Source: Branchiostoma lanceolatum (Eukaryota > Chordata > Leptocardii > Amphioxiformes > Branchiostomatidae). Taken from it: a stretch of DNA of 64,000 nt. Shown here piece by piece: positions 22,701-32,500 of the stretch (its first letter is position 1; each line of letters starts with the position of its first letter). The translations under genes and the position numbers were made by a program. The stretch spans positions 28,333,435-28,397,434 of the forward strand of contig NC_089724.1 of NCBI RefSeq assembly GCF_035083965.1, read 5' to 3'. The notes below the pieces were generated by a model, which did not search any database, was not told where the DNA came from, and worked only from the letters and a program-made list of their open reading frames with translations.

Positions 22701-23406
22701 CATGCTCTGGAACAGGGAGCTCTGCTCTGCAAGCACCACCTTGTGGCATCTACAGGAAATGCACACATTTCATGATTCAGTAACACAGTGAGATCGATGG
22801 AGAGGCAAATACTAGTACTAGAATGACACAGCTGGATTAAATCTACAGTCTGAAAAATGGTGGGGGAATTGTCACAAAATCTAAATGCTGCTTTCTTTTA
22901 GAGGACTTGTTTAAATTAATTTTTTTAGATTTGTGAAGTTTACCATGCTAAAATATTTTTTTCTTTTGCATCCGACTTTGTTATGATGCTGTAAAGGGCT
23001 AGCCTGAGTACCAGCCTCCGTAGTGACCGCTGGCTCAAAAAAGTGGTTAGCAAGCAAATTTTTTTGAGCCAGCGGTCACTACGGAGGCTGGTACTCAGGC
23101 TAGTAAAGGGCTCCCTTAAGCTTGGTAATCAGTTCTTGTAAACTGAAGGAACTACCCTAAGGAAAAAAAGAAAGAAAAGACATATACATATGATGGGACG
23201 TCTCACCTGAAGAGTTCGTCCTGCACACGGAAGGTGACGTCACAGAAGTGCCCGTGCTGCTGGAAGTCTCGCATGCTGCGCACCAGCGACTGGCTCTGCT
23301 CAGGGAACCGTAACGTCAGCTGCTTCCCGGACGGCAGCGGGGGCTGTGGCGGGGGCTGGCCCTGGGCCACCATCGGGGCTCCCGGCAGGGGCACCTGGGT
23401 CTCCAT
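7759..23406 (-). CDS. BTB/POZ domain C2H2 zinc-finger transcription factor, 12 coding exons, 738 residues
   Basis: Coding exons in transcript order, all on the - strand: 23406-23207, 22573-22363, 22056-21958, 21762-21399, 20661-20480, 19397-19286, 18843-18656, 17943-17766, 15696-15601, 9435-9335, 8918-8708, 8033-7759. Every junction has AG/GT borders and matching phase, and the total is 2,217 nt, exactly 739 codons with the TAG stop. The ATG at 23406 sits in a good context (GTAACCATGG). Residues ~40-137 form a BTB domain (FCDVTFRVQDELFRCHKVVL, then an LLSYMYTTEI segment). Residues ~138-290 are acidic and end in an AT-hook-like KRRRGRPRK. Eleven C2H2-type fingers follow (one is C2HC, in exon 9). 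Fingers span junctions 5/6, 7/8, 10/11 and 11/12, which supports the joins. BTB-ZF proteins dimerise through the BTB domain, bind DNA and usually act as repressors. The weakest donor is exon 9 (CAAG|GTCAGG). Without that splice, the protein would stop at 15590. I do not recognise a named orthologue. Confidence 0.88.
8640..8708. repeat. (AAAC)n microsatellite next to exon 11
   Basis: About 12 imperfect copies of AAAC/CAAA at about 8655-8706 abut the 5' splice site of the 8918-8708 exon, so the donor GTTTGTTT is itself part of the repeat. Length changes there would alter the intron start region but not the coding sequence. Confidence 0.75.
10049..10822. mobile_element. DNA transposon with ~90 bp inverted ends rich in CGTCG motifs
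   Basis: The left end (about 10049-10140, CTAAGGCGCACTTTAGACC...) and right end (about 10725-10822, ...GGTGTAAAGAGGCCCTAAG) are imperfect reverse complements. Both contain ACGATCATCGTCGT / ACGACGATGATCG and GCGACGG / CCGTCGCC blocks. No transposase is seen inside. It lies in the long intron between 9435 and 15601. Confidence 0.65.
10823..14740. other. Long-intron sequence with many short CCAAGGA...TCCTTGG palindromes
   Basis: No exon is supported here. The stretch has repeated half-sites AAGGAGGT and ACCTCCTT, often paired into perfect dyads, the best at 13902-13931. An additional hairpin at about 12706-12788 uses the CACACCAATTTAATTTCTT family end. Confidence 0.55.
12706..12788. repeat. Hairpin built from two facing transposon ends
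   Basis: The sequence CACACCAATTTAATTTCTTG, continuing to GTTAAC, faces its exact reverse complement across a ~25 bp A/T spacer. The same end terminates the 25645-26432 element and occurs singly near 6584. It could be a minimal internal-deletion derivative. Confidence 0.75.
14735..14965. repeat. Cluster of CCGCGGTCT motifs
   Basis: The motif CCGCGGTCT occurs four times within about 220 bp (near 14739, 14893, 14923 and 14947), and a related GACCGC block appears at about 9850-9920. The cluster lies inside the long intron and has no gene of its own. Confidence 0.5.
15590..15696 (-). CDS. BTB-ZF gene, exon 9, with a possible alternative 3' end
   Basis: The exon begins GEKPFKCPDCERRF after an HTG linker and encodes one C-x2-C-x12-H-x5-C finger. 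Two readings are possible. Splicing at 15601 (CAAG|GTCAGG) continues in phase 1 into 9435-9335 and completes the longer protein. Reading through gives Q-G-Q-A and a TAG at 15590-15592, a shorter isoform of about 546 residues. The long join is favoured because exon 10 fits in phase and the fingers continue. Confidence 0.7.
16005..17740 (-). repeat. Tandem array of 161 bp units, each carrying a zinc-finger exon end with its donor
   Basis: Seven near-identical 161 bp units have donors near 16594, 16755, 16916, 17077, 17239, 17400 and 17560. Two more divergent copies (near 16432 and 16280) and two remnants (near 16159 and 16021) follow. Each unit carries ~97 nt equivalent to the 3' part of exon 8 (finger CPMCGKTFSRRDHLVKH), the GTAGG donor and ~64 nt of intron. 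A TTTTAG precedes the coding part, so a 97 nt exon in phase 0-to-1 is possible. The copy near 16280 has changed the last zinc-ligand His to Asn. The copy near 16432 has Cys for Arg at helix position -1. The open frames here are not separate genes. Confidence 0.85.
17766..17943 (-). CDS. BTB-ZF gene, exon 8: parent of the 161 bp exon-end array
   Basis: Residues ~453-511. It completes one finger and encodes two more, ending QHVCPMCGKTFSRRDHLVKH and an HTG linker that is split at the donor. It starts in phase 0, ends in phase 1 and is 178 nt (3n+1). Downstream in the same intron its last ~97 nt plus ~64 nt of intron are repeated many times, and its 5' edge with the acceptor is repeated once at about 18060-18145. 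Confidence 0.88.
18313..18526. mobile_element. MITE-like foldback element, copy 2
   Basis: Same ends (TACTGTAAATGCA and its complement at 18514-18526) and same length class as the copies at 5319 and 58768. It lies in the intron between 18656 and 17943 of the BTB-ZF gene. Confidence 0.8.
19511..20130. mobile_element. Inverted-repeat transposon carrying a nested SINE
   Basis: The outer ends GGCCAATGTTTCTGTGACTG at about 19511 and its complement at about 20130 face each other. Inside, a second strong inverted pair (about 19546-19640 and 19668-19770) includes the CACTGCAGCTAGGTGTCGCT stretch. The right outer end is separated from the hairpin by a ~300 bp insertion that contains a tRNA-like segment. 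Confidence 0.65.
19985..20095 (-). mobile_element. tRNA-derived SINE head inserted in the inverted-repeat element
   Basis: Read on the - strand it has an A-box-like TGGTGTAGTGTTC near 20080 and a B-box-like GGTTCAAGCCC near 20010, with tRNA-like spacing. It is too degenerate to be a tRNA gene and is followed by unrelated sequence. Confidence 0.5.
21022..21300 (+). mobile_element. 3' fragment of a non-LTR retrotransposon ORF2
   Basis: The + strand frame encodes QKRRRNSHAFKCQIYQSS then SFFPRTIVEWNSLP, the typical C-terminal end of LINE ORF2 proteins (an Asn-Ser-His...SFFPRTI.WN.LP pattern). No reverse-transcriptase core is present, so this is a 5'-truncated insertion within the BTB-ZF intron. 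Confidence 0.7.
22363..22573 (-). CDS. BTB-ZF gene, exon 2: core of the BTB domain
   Basis: Joined to exon 1 in phase 2, it reads RCHKVVLAARSSLFQSIL, the classic start of the BTB core helices. It continues to a YMYTTEIVFVD segment and ends LLSAASLLQ before a GTAGGT donor. It is 211 nt long and ends in phase 0. Both of its edges have extra truncated copies in the neighbouring introns (22267-22285 and about 22700-22765). Confidence 0.88.
22999..23103. repeat. Near-perfect 42 bp-arm hairpin in intron 1 of the BTB-ZF gene
   Basis: The arm starting CTAGCCTGAGTACCAGCCTC at 22999 is matched by its reverse complement ending at 23103, with a ~20 nt loop. The near-perfect arms suggest a young mini-transposon or a recent inverted duplication. 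Confidence 0.85.
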
Positions 23407-24445
23407 GGTTACTGCGATGCAATCTCAATGAGAATATCCTGGGTGAACACATGCAAATTGCAAGGTCATTAATTAATTAATTCATCTATTTATTGACTTG
23501 GCAGTTCAGGGTGCACAACCAGGGCTGCCAAAGGATTAATTATTGAAATAAAAAGCCCTCCATGTAATATTATATACCGTATCAAGTACATGTATTATCA
23601 TTATGGTCCCTCACTAATTTTGACATTTTTGTTTAGTCCCCATGATGGCCATTATGATGCATGTTAGACAAATAATTTGAGCAGAATGTCCCAAATATGG
23701 ATTGAACTGCTGCAACATTGTGGAAAAATTAATTATCGAATTTACAATTCTATATGCTTCTATCAACAACCTCCTTCGAGTCCTTGCTCTCTTTAAATTG
23801 TTTTTTTTTATCATATAATTAATGGCTTGCCAAGATCGAGGACATGTCCTTCAGGTTCTTGCCATAATTAGATCCATGGCTTGTGTTTAATATATTATTT
23901 GGGCATTATTCCTTGTTACTGCAACACACATTTGTAGCAGACAAAATAGTTGCCCTGTTCGAGTTCCACAAGTTTGTGGTCTACTGTTTTGACTCTCACA
24001 ACAAAAGCCCAATATTTAGGCAAACCCCGCCATACCCTTCACATAATGGGCATCGAGAAAGGCCCCATTTAGGGCCTCATTTGTTTTCGAGCAGGTTTCC
24101 CTTTCTCAGTTCGTAGTCTACGATCGCTCTTGGGGCATTCAAGACATTTCTACGAGCTAAAAAAATTCCTAACTTTTCCGTAATATCTATTGAATGGTTA
24201 GGTGGAGCAACATATCCAATAAAACCAAGGAAAAACGTCGTTTCTTGGGAAAATTGCGCGCTTTCGTCTGCGTGCGTGCCTAGGCCCCAACCACACCCTC
24301 CAAACACCCGAGCCCCCATGCAGGACCCCACCAAACTTTTCATTGCATATCAACAATCCTGCAAGTTTGCAGCAAATGTCGTGTCCAAGTAAAATGAACG
24401 AGTATTTGTCTAGGCGGTAATTTAGATTTTGAAGCTGTTTCTTAC

Positions 24446-24530
24446 CTTTCTAGTGGAGAAATTCAGCGGAATTTCCGCCACATCGCCACAAACCGGGATA
24501 CTCTAGTCCCCCTCAATGGCGTCGCATGGT
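24446..24530 (-). promoter_or_regulatory. Probable 5' untranslated first exon and promoter of the BTB-ZF gene
   Basis: On the - strand a donor (GAAAG|GTAAG) ends a putative non-coding exon at 24446. The matching acceptor (TTCACCCAG) precedes position 23438, so the 5' UTR continues at 23438-23407. The 5' limit is a guess, and no TATA box is evident. Confidence 0.45.
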
Positions 24531-25644
24531 GGCAGCCAAACGTGCAGACTCCAATTTTTTAGCAAGATATTTCGGGCATTTTCCCGACGATTACCACAAA
24601 TCAAACTTAGAGATCATTTTTAACATAAAACTGACAGTATTTTCGAATGTTCGTCTGTTCATTTACGAATTTAATTTGAGGAATTTGGTAATATTTGTGT
24701 TTTGCTGCTCTCAAAATCCTTCGTTGAGCCACAGCTGTCACGTGATCACGCTACGCGGTTCGTGATACCTGTGAGATGCCTCCTTGCGGTAAATAATAGA
24801 AGTGCAACATTGCATATCAATATGGACACAGAAATATAATTTAACAGCCTTTGTAACGTTACATATACTTAGTACATTTATCGTCCGACACTCCAAATAC
24901 CTTACACACAAGAAAGCATACCATTCAATTTTTGGTACTTATAATGTCAAGATACAAAGGAAGCACACACAATACAATGAGCCTTGCAACTATTAAAGAT
25001 AACATTTAATAAACTGTTGTATTAGCTGGTGATCAAAATGTTACATTTCCATTAAATATCTTTGTATCAGCAGCAGCCTTTGCAGTTAGCCATATAACAA
25101 GTCATAACCTGACATTGAATCTTATCAAAAACATTTGCGACTCCAATACAAACATAATAAATTAAGAACACAAACAAGTTAAAGGTTTGAACCTTAGGTC
25201 CGCTAATAACAATTTCTATCGTTAAGTTTTTACAATCAAAGTTCCCCAAAATAGCATTCAAGACAGTACATTAGCAGCTTTTGTTAATTCTGTGAAACCT
25301 TTGCTTGCTTTATATAGTACTGATATCCTCTATCCACCTTATAATCCTCAGCCCATACATGTAACATTTTAGAAAGAAACTAATCATAACGTTATATCTT
25401 TATCATTTTAGGAATTTTAAGGTGATTGTCTATTCCATAATTGTCTATTTAAGATCCAGAGTTGAAGCAAATACAGAATACAAATGACGTCAAAGTTAGA
25501 AAAAGCAACACAAGTAATACAATCAACATGGTCATTACCAACAGATGATGTGTCCTTCTGTGCCAGTTTCAGATGAGCTGCACCACACAATACCTCCATT
25601 ATCACCTCTTAGAAAACAGACAACTGTTTCTCTATGCTTCAACA

Positions 25645-26432
25645 AAGGCCAAACTCTGGCAGCTACACCAATCTAATTTCTTGGTTAAAGGCACCCAAAG
25701 CATTTTATGTCAGGCTTGAAAACTGGAAGTATTCTAGTTGCTGTAATCTTTATGAAATGACATTTAATGCCACTGATTACCACATTTGCGTTGGAATTTC
25801 TTATCAAAAGTGCTCAAAAGCGGCACGAAACTAAGCTACATGGTGATCTTTTAGTTTCACGCGCCTAGTGTAAATAGACCGATACCATAGCTCTGCCCAC
25901 CTGTCAAAAAGTAGAAATGCAAAATTAAAACATAGAAATGCAAATATTTGACGGACATGCAGTCACTCTCTCATTGGTCGAACCGTTAATTGTGATGGAA
26001 AGTCAGGATTAGTCTATCAGGGCTTGGATTTTCTGTCAGTTCTCACCACACAACGACATCGTGTCTTTGCTCCTTTAATGTCGATATGCAATGGTATAGT
26101 GTTATTTATTGAAACTTACTCTGTGTAGGAATGACTAGAAATTTTTGAGTTTTTTTATTCAAGTCTCTAGTCTCATTAAATGCTCTGGATGCCTTTAATG
26201 GAATTTGAAAAAAAAATGCTAGATTTGAAAATCAACATGAAAACAGAATCTCAGAGGAAGGTTTGTACTTTGGTGCACACAGTTTCAGGGAGTGGTTAGG
26301 TGAAAGTTTTCATCCCAGCCTTCTGTTTTATTAATTTTTAATGCTTTTTAATGATTGAACTTTTAATGATTTCCTCGTGCTGAAATTTGAAGAAAAGAAT
26401 CCGTTAAACAAGAAATTAAATTGGTGTGGCCT
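25645..26432. mobile_element. ~790 bp non-autonomous transposon with CACACCAATTTAATTTCTTG ends
   Basis: The left end at about 25663 (ACACCAATCTAATTTCTTGG) and right end at about 26404-26430 (ACAAGAAATTAAATTGGTGT) are inverted. Body fragments recur at about 35050-35165, 51480-51690 and 54046-54150. There is no transposase frame. A TTTATT at 26327-26332 (AATAAA on the - strand) could serve as the polyadenylation signal for the adjacent zinc-finger gene. Confidence 0.65.
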
Positions 26433-26591
26433 AAACTGCATCATTCAAATACAAATTCTATTATGACTGAAATCTTGACCACAGCTTCGGGCATGAACGT
26501 CAGTGCCTGGGCCGCCTCGAGAGTCCCTGGCTCTGAGTCCCAGCTGCATAAAATCTTATCAAAGTCTTCTGAAACTTCACTCTCCATGCAT

Positions 26592-29500
26592 TCACAGCTG
26601 TATCTCGACCACAGCTTCAGGCATGAATGTCAGCGCCTGGGCCGCCTCGATGGTCCTGAACACGTTCATCACGTTCTCATTGTACGCCTGGTCCATCAGA
26701 TTAACGCCCCCTGTCTCCTGCAGTACCACCTCCTCAACTATACCCCACTGCGGCACCTGAGATTGGGAAATAAAAATTCCAATTAAAAAGAAAATTAATG
26801 CACTAAAGATTTTGGGAATAAAACGAAGTACATGTAGTAATTTGTGTCTCAATCCATATCTATCAACTGAGTTGCACTGCCTTCATTCAGCTTGTTCGGC
26901 CATATGGCCAGTTTCAACAAGGTCAACTCTACTTTTAGCTTACTGGAAAGCTATTCTTCCACATGCAGGTCTTGACAAATTAAGAATAAAACAATATAGC
27001 ACGTACAGGTTCAATGAATCAGAGAAATTCTACTAGATCTATTTTGACAAATACAATAAACACTTGTGTACTTGACTTCGAGTTTCACCCTAAGGACTGC
27101 AAACACTCACAAAACTATAGCATACAAGTGCAGTGACTGACAACAGTCAGCAATGTCAATCACTTCCCACTAAAAAGTGCACACACTGTCTTGACTTTGT
27201 CTGATTTGTTTCCCTATTGGGCTATCTAAAATCGTCTTCTCTTTATAAGTTTATTTCCAATATTATCAATTCATAGTTCGTGGTTAAAACCTGCTGTTTG
27301 ATAAATCTTGCTCAGAGTCACTGACGAAATGTAGTGGATGCAACTTGAAGCGTCTACCCGTTTCCCAAATTATCCAGTTGCTTGAGTAACTGTTATTTGG
27401 CGTATCGTATTACCTGGATGTCTAACCTTCATTGACCTAGTGCACACACTACACAAAAAGCTTCCCACCTGCGTGTTGGTTTGTTGGTGCGTGCGCATGT
27501 GCTTGAGGAGTTTGCCCCGCTGGACGTAGCCCTTGGAGCAGACCCCGCACACGTGCGGCTTGTTCCCGGTGTGCTTCCGTAGGTGGTTCTTCAGACAGCC
27601 AGGATGGTTGAACTGTTTCCCACAAACTTCACACACAAATATCTTCTGTGCTCCGTGTCTGGAATAAAAAAGATTTGGAAAGGTTTTGTTCCTGCAAATA
27701 AGTCTAGAAGGCATAATGCTACTACCGACAACATACACTGTTAAGCCATTCAGTCATACATTCTTTAATACATCTATCCCTTAGGCCATTACAAGGATAC
27801 TACTAATGAATCGAGGTAAGGCCCAGGAAAATTAATGCTGTGTTTCCAATTGCGGTAATGAAAAAAGTAGGTTGGTTGAACTGTTTCCCACAAAGTTCAC
27901 ACACAAATATCTTTTGAGCTCCATGTCTGTAATGAAAGGATTTGGATAGGTACTAAGTATACCAACTTTTGATTTTGGTTGGTTTGCACTGTTAGGAAAA
28001 GAAAACAGTTATATGTGACTCTACATAAAAAGCTACAGCTGATATTTTTCTACAATGCCATTCCTCAAACCATGCATTGTTGAAATGAGCATAGTGTTGC
28101 GAAAATATCTGGCAACTTTGTGATATTCACTGAAACTTTTGTATTCTTGCAACTATTTTCCTTGTATTTGGTAACGAAGCCAGGGGTAGACTTCAGGTAT
28201 TCTCCAAGCAGAGGTTTCTATAGGGGGCTAGGATTGGCTGGAATTTTTAACTCTTTTAACACTCCTAGCCCCCGGTCGAAACCTCTGCTTGTAGAATAGA
28301 CTTCAGGCATTTTTCTAAGGAAGGACAAGGGAAGAAAGTTTTTTTTACAGATGTCACAGAAACTTACTTGTTGCGTTTGTGGTTCAGCATCTTGGCCTTC
28401 TCCCTGAACTGTTTCCCACACAGGTCACACTGGAACGGGTAGAAACCTGTAAAAAAACAAGCAGAGAACGTCAACAAATAAAGTCAAAAGTTGAAGTAAA
28501 ATGAAATAAAGCCAAAAGGGCAGATGCAGCTTGAACCAATATCACTTGTCTATAATCAATTCTAGATGGCTGTTTTCTTGTTTCCTGCAATTTGGATAAG
28601 ATGAAAATGAATAAAGGAACAAATACAGCCCATTTAGAATTACTAGAATAGCACTTCAAGAGTGGCTCAAAGCCATCTTGGCGATATCATCTGGTAATAT
28701 CTTCGTGTTTTGGTATACTAGTGTTTCTTACATTGCACAAAACAGGACCAGCAAGCAATACCTGTATGGGTGTACATGTGTTTCCTGAGGTCAGGGTTAC
28801 CTGTATGGGTGTACATGTGATCAGGGTTACCTGTATGGGTGTACATGTGTTTCCTGAGATCAGGGTTACCTGTACGGGTGTACATGTGTTTCCTGAGATC
28901 AGGGTTACCTATATGGGTGTACATGTACATGTGATCAGGGTTACCTGTATGGGTGTACATGTGATAAGGGTTACCTGTATGGGTGTACATGTGATCAGGG
29001 TTACCTGTATGGGTGTACATGTGTTTCCTGAGGTCACATTTCCGCTTCAGTCTCTTGCTGCAGACAGGGCAGGAGAAGCGAACATCATCGGTGTGGTCCA
29101 TCATGTGAGCTGCCAGGTCACCTGGTAAGGAGAAAACAAATGCAATCAGCAACAAAGGCAAAAAAAACTGTTAAACTGTACAGATTCTGTCTATTAGACA
29201 TTACATGGAATTGGTGGAATGCAACAGCTAAGTAATTCAAGTCCCTGTTTGCTTATGCTTCGGTCCCATTTCCAATCTGGGGCCCGGACGAGCTATTTGC
29301 AAAGACGAAAAATAAAAATTGCATCTCAAGAAAATACGCAAAATATGGTAAGGAGGAATCTTTTTACATTTATGTATTTTGTTGTCTTTTAAATCATATC
29401 TTTCGTTCTTTCATATCTTTCGTTCACCGAAACATCAGCTTTGATAAAACACTAAGTCTTGGTTCACATTTCACGGACATTTATTTTGAAATTAAGTTTT

Positions 29501-32500
29501 TTTTCACCTTTTGTGTCAACCCAAAAAATCAAATATTTCTAATGTCTACTGAAGAATGCACCCAGTGGAAAAAAAGGTCATAATTCCTAAATCCTTAAAC
29601 ATATGACTACTACATTTAACGCCGCATCTTTCCCTCCTACCTGACTGCTTGTAGCCCTTCTTGCAGATCTGACAGGTGTACCTGCGCTCCCCAGTGTGCA
29701 CCACTAGGTGGCGCTGCAGATCCCCTGCCTGTCGGAAGGACTTCTTGCACACTGTGCAGGGGTACGGCTTCTCTCCTGGAATAATTGTGAAAAAGTAGAT
29801 AACAACAGCCCTCTACCACCCAAAAATCATGAACACAAAGACAGATACAAAAAACAGACCTTCCACTGCAGTACCATAGGAAGCCACCAGGGGCCCCAAA
29901 GCTTTTGTCACAACTTTCATGTACCAATACACCAAATATAGATTTAAAGCAATCCATCTACTAGTGGCCAAACTTGAGTTATCCTGGTGACCAACAGACA
30001 ACTGCTGCCCAAAATATAGTCTTCTTGGCAAATCAAAGGTGGTCAACATGAGGTAGCAAATACAGGGTGCTTCCCTCCCTTCACAAAATCTTTACAAAGT
30101 CTTACAAAGCATAGAGCATTGACTATTCCATTTTATAGAATTCATGGGGAATACTAGACAAGATTGAAAAGGTAATTAATATAATAAGGGGTCAAAAGCA
30201 GTTCAACTGTACGACATGGGGAGTATACGAGAATTACTGATAAAAATGAGAGAAACCCCACCTGAGTGTATGAACTGGTGGGTCCTCAGACTTGACTTGT
30301 AGGCAAACTTCATCCCGCATGTGGGACACACCGCCCCTTTAACGGCCTGCGTCTTCTTCTTCACTCCCTTCTTAGCACCACTTTCACTGTCACCATCCTC
30401 CGCAGGACAACTCTCACTTTCCGGTTCATGACTAGTTGGGCCACCTCCCTGTGTAGCACTGTCCGCAGATGTGTCATTGGTGCCATCGTTTGAAAGCACA
30501 GCCAACCTATCTTCAGTGGTTATTTCAGCATTTAGCATTGAGTCTACATCATTGGTTGCACCTGTAAAGTTCTGGTTAGAGGTGTTTTCAGAAATGCTTT
30601 CCTGCCTACTATTGCTTGGCACTGATTCTCCTTCCAAAGCAGACACTACGGGAGAAACATCTGATGGAAGGAAAGAGCTTGTGATCGTTGTGATGCTAGT
30701 TGATGAAGTCGACTCGATAACTGACTCCAGCCCGTAAGGCTTCTGGTAGGAATGCTCATGGCTAAGTGTCTGAGCCTCTTGTAAAGAAGGCACACTTGTA
30801 TCTAGGACTGGGACAGTACTTGTACCAGGTACAGGCTCTTGTACACCAAGGCCATTTGCTGTCTTCCTTCCCTTTACTTCTTTCTTCTTGGTACCTCCTT
30901 TCTTTCTTGTCTTCCTTGCTACTTTCTTCCCAGAGACACATCTTAACCCCATCACCTTGTCTCCACCCTCCATCGTCTCCCAGTAAGTGATCTTCCCAAA
31001 CTTCTTCAAGTGTTCTTGGAACTTGCTCACAGTGGGAAATCCCTGGCAGCATGTCTTGCAGCTGATCTCGCCCCCCTCCCACAGCGACCCAGGTGATGAC
31101 CTCTTCCCTCTGACCTTCCCTGCTAGTAGCACCCTGGACAGGAGAGCCTGATTCTGGGACTCCACCCGTATTCTCGTTCCCGGGGTGTCAGGCTCACTCT
31201 CTGGCCCTCCTGGTTGCTCTATTGTATCAACAATTGTCATCGCTGGGGTGACAGAAGTCTCCGCACTCTGTTGCATATCTCTTTCTGCAGCATGTTGTGT
31301 TCCACAGCCAGCACCACTACTTGTAGTACCTACATTCCCAACTTGGTGGCTGGCTTGTTGCTGTTCCACAGCAAACTGTCCTCCGCTGTTTCCTACACCG
31401 AAATCAGCGGGAGGGAAGATGTCTCCTTCCTGAGCGGCTAAGGCCCTGAGGGCTGCAAGTGTTTCTGACACGGACTCTCGAGTGCTTACAGCGGACAAAA
31501 TCGACTGGCTACTGCTGCCTAAAGCATCTGAAGGGAGCGAGGAAGTACTAGTAGCAGCAAATGCAGGTGTTGAAGTGACAGAAGTTGTGCTTAGAGTACC
31601 TCTTGCGATGGTGGCACTCATTGCAGCTGTAAAGCCACTGGGAACAAAAGGATTCACCGCAGCTAACGTGCCAGCTGCGCTAAAGGCATCTGCAACAGCC
31701 GAACAACCAGTTGCCACTGATGGGACACCTGCAGGTGCGAGGGAACTTGAAATCGTTGCGTTGGTGTAATAAGACCCAACAGGTGGAGCTGAATACCCCA
31801 CAGATACAGAGCTGGCTGCAACCATGCTAGCTGTAGGATCTGTCCTGATATCGCTCGTTCTGTAAGGCTGTCCACAGCTAACTGTTGCAGAAGGGACAGT
31901 TTGTTGACCCACGGCTAATGTTTGTTCCGTGTTACAATTGATTGACTCTCTTACTTCTGGCACAGTTGAAGGCACATTGGCGGCACTTTTCCTCCCGCTT
32001 TCGGTATTCAAATCTTTCGAAGGCCGACCGTTGGCTGGAAAGACGATGTGAGCGAACTGGTCTAGGTCCTTGGGTATCATTTCGTACGTCGTCACTCTCT
32101 GCTGTCCGGTTGTCTTAGTCATCACGCGGCAAACCTGGAGAAAGATTTGATCAGTTCATATATATTGGTACGCCAGCCATCTAAAAGCTGCAAAGAAACT
32201 AGCTACGGCAGCTTGCAGGAAAAAAGACACAGTGGAAAGAAATGAAGAAAGACTGAATGCAGCCAGAGGTTGTTTCTACAACTACTAGTACCTGAGCTGC
32301 AGAATACAGTGGATCATCATCATCAGCCATGTTATGTTATGTTATGATGTTGATTTGACTTAGCCTATTTCATTATTTGGTTTCAAGTGGACTTGTACAT
32401 AATCATGTCATCTAATTTGTAATTAGTCTGTTCGGAGCTGTCTCCAGCTTTTCATTTCTTTCCATCCCACTCATTGTTTGAGAACTCATGTTGTTAATTT

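Noticed and set aside
28721-29128. A 135-residue + strand frame with repeated MGVHV
   Set aside because: Shadow of the minisatellite on the opposite strand of a zinc-finger exon.
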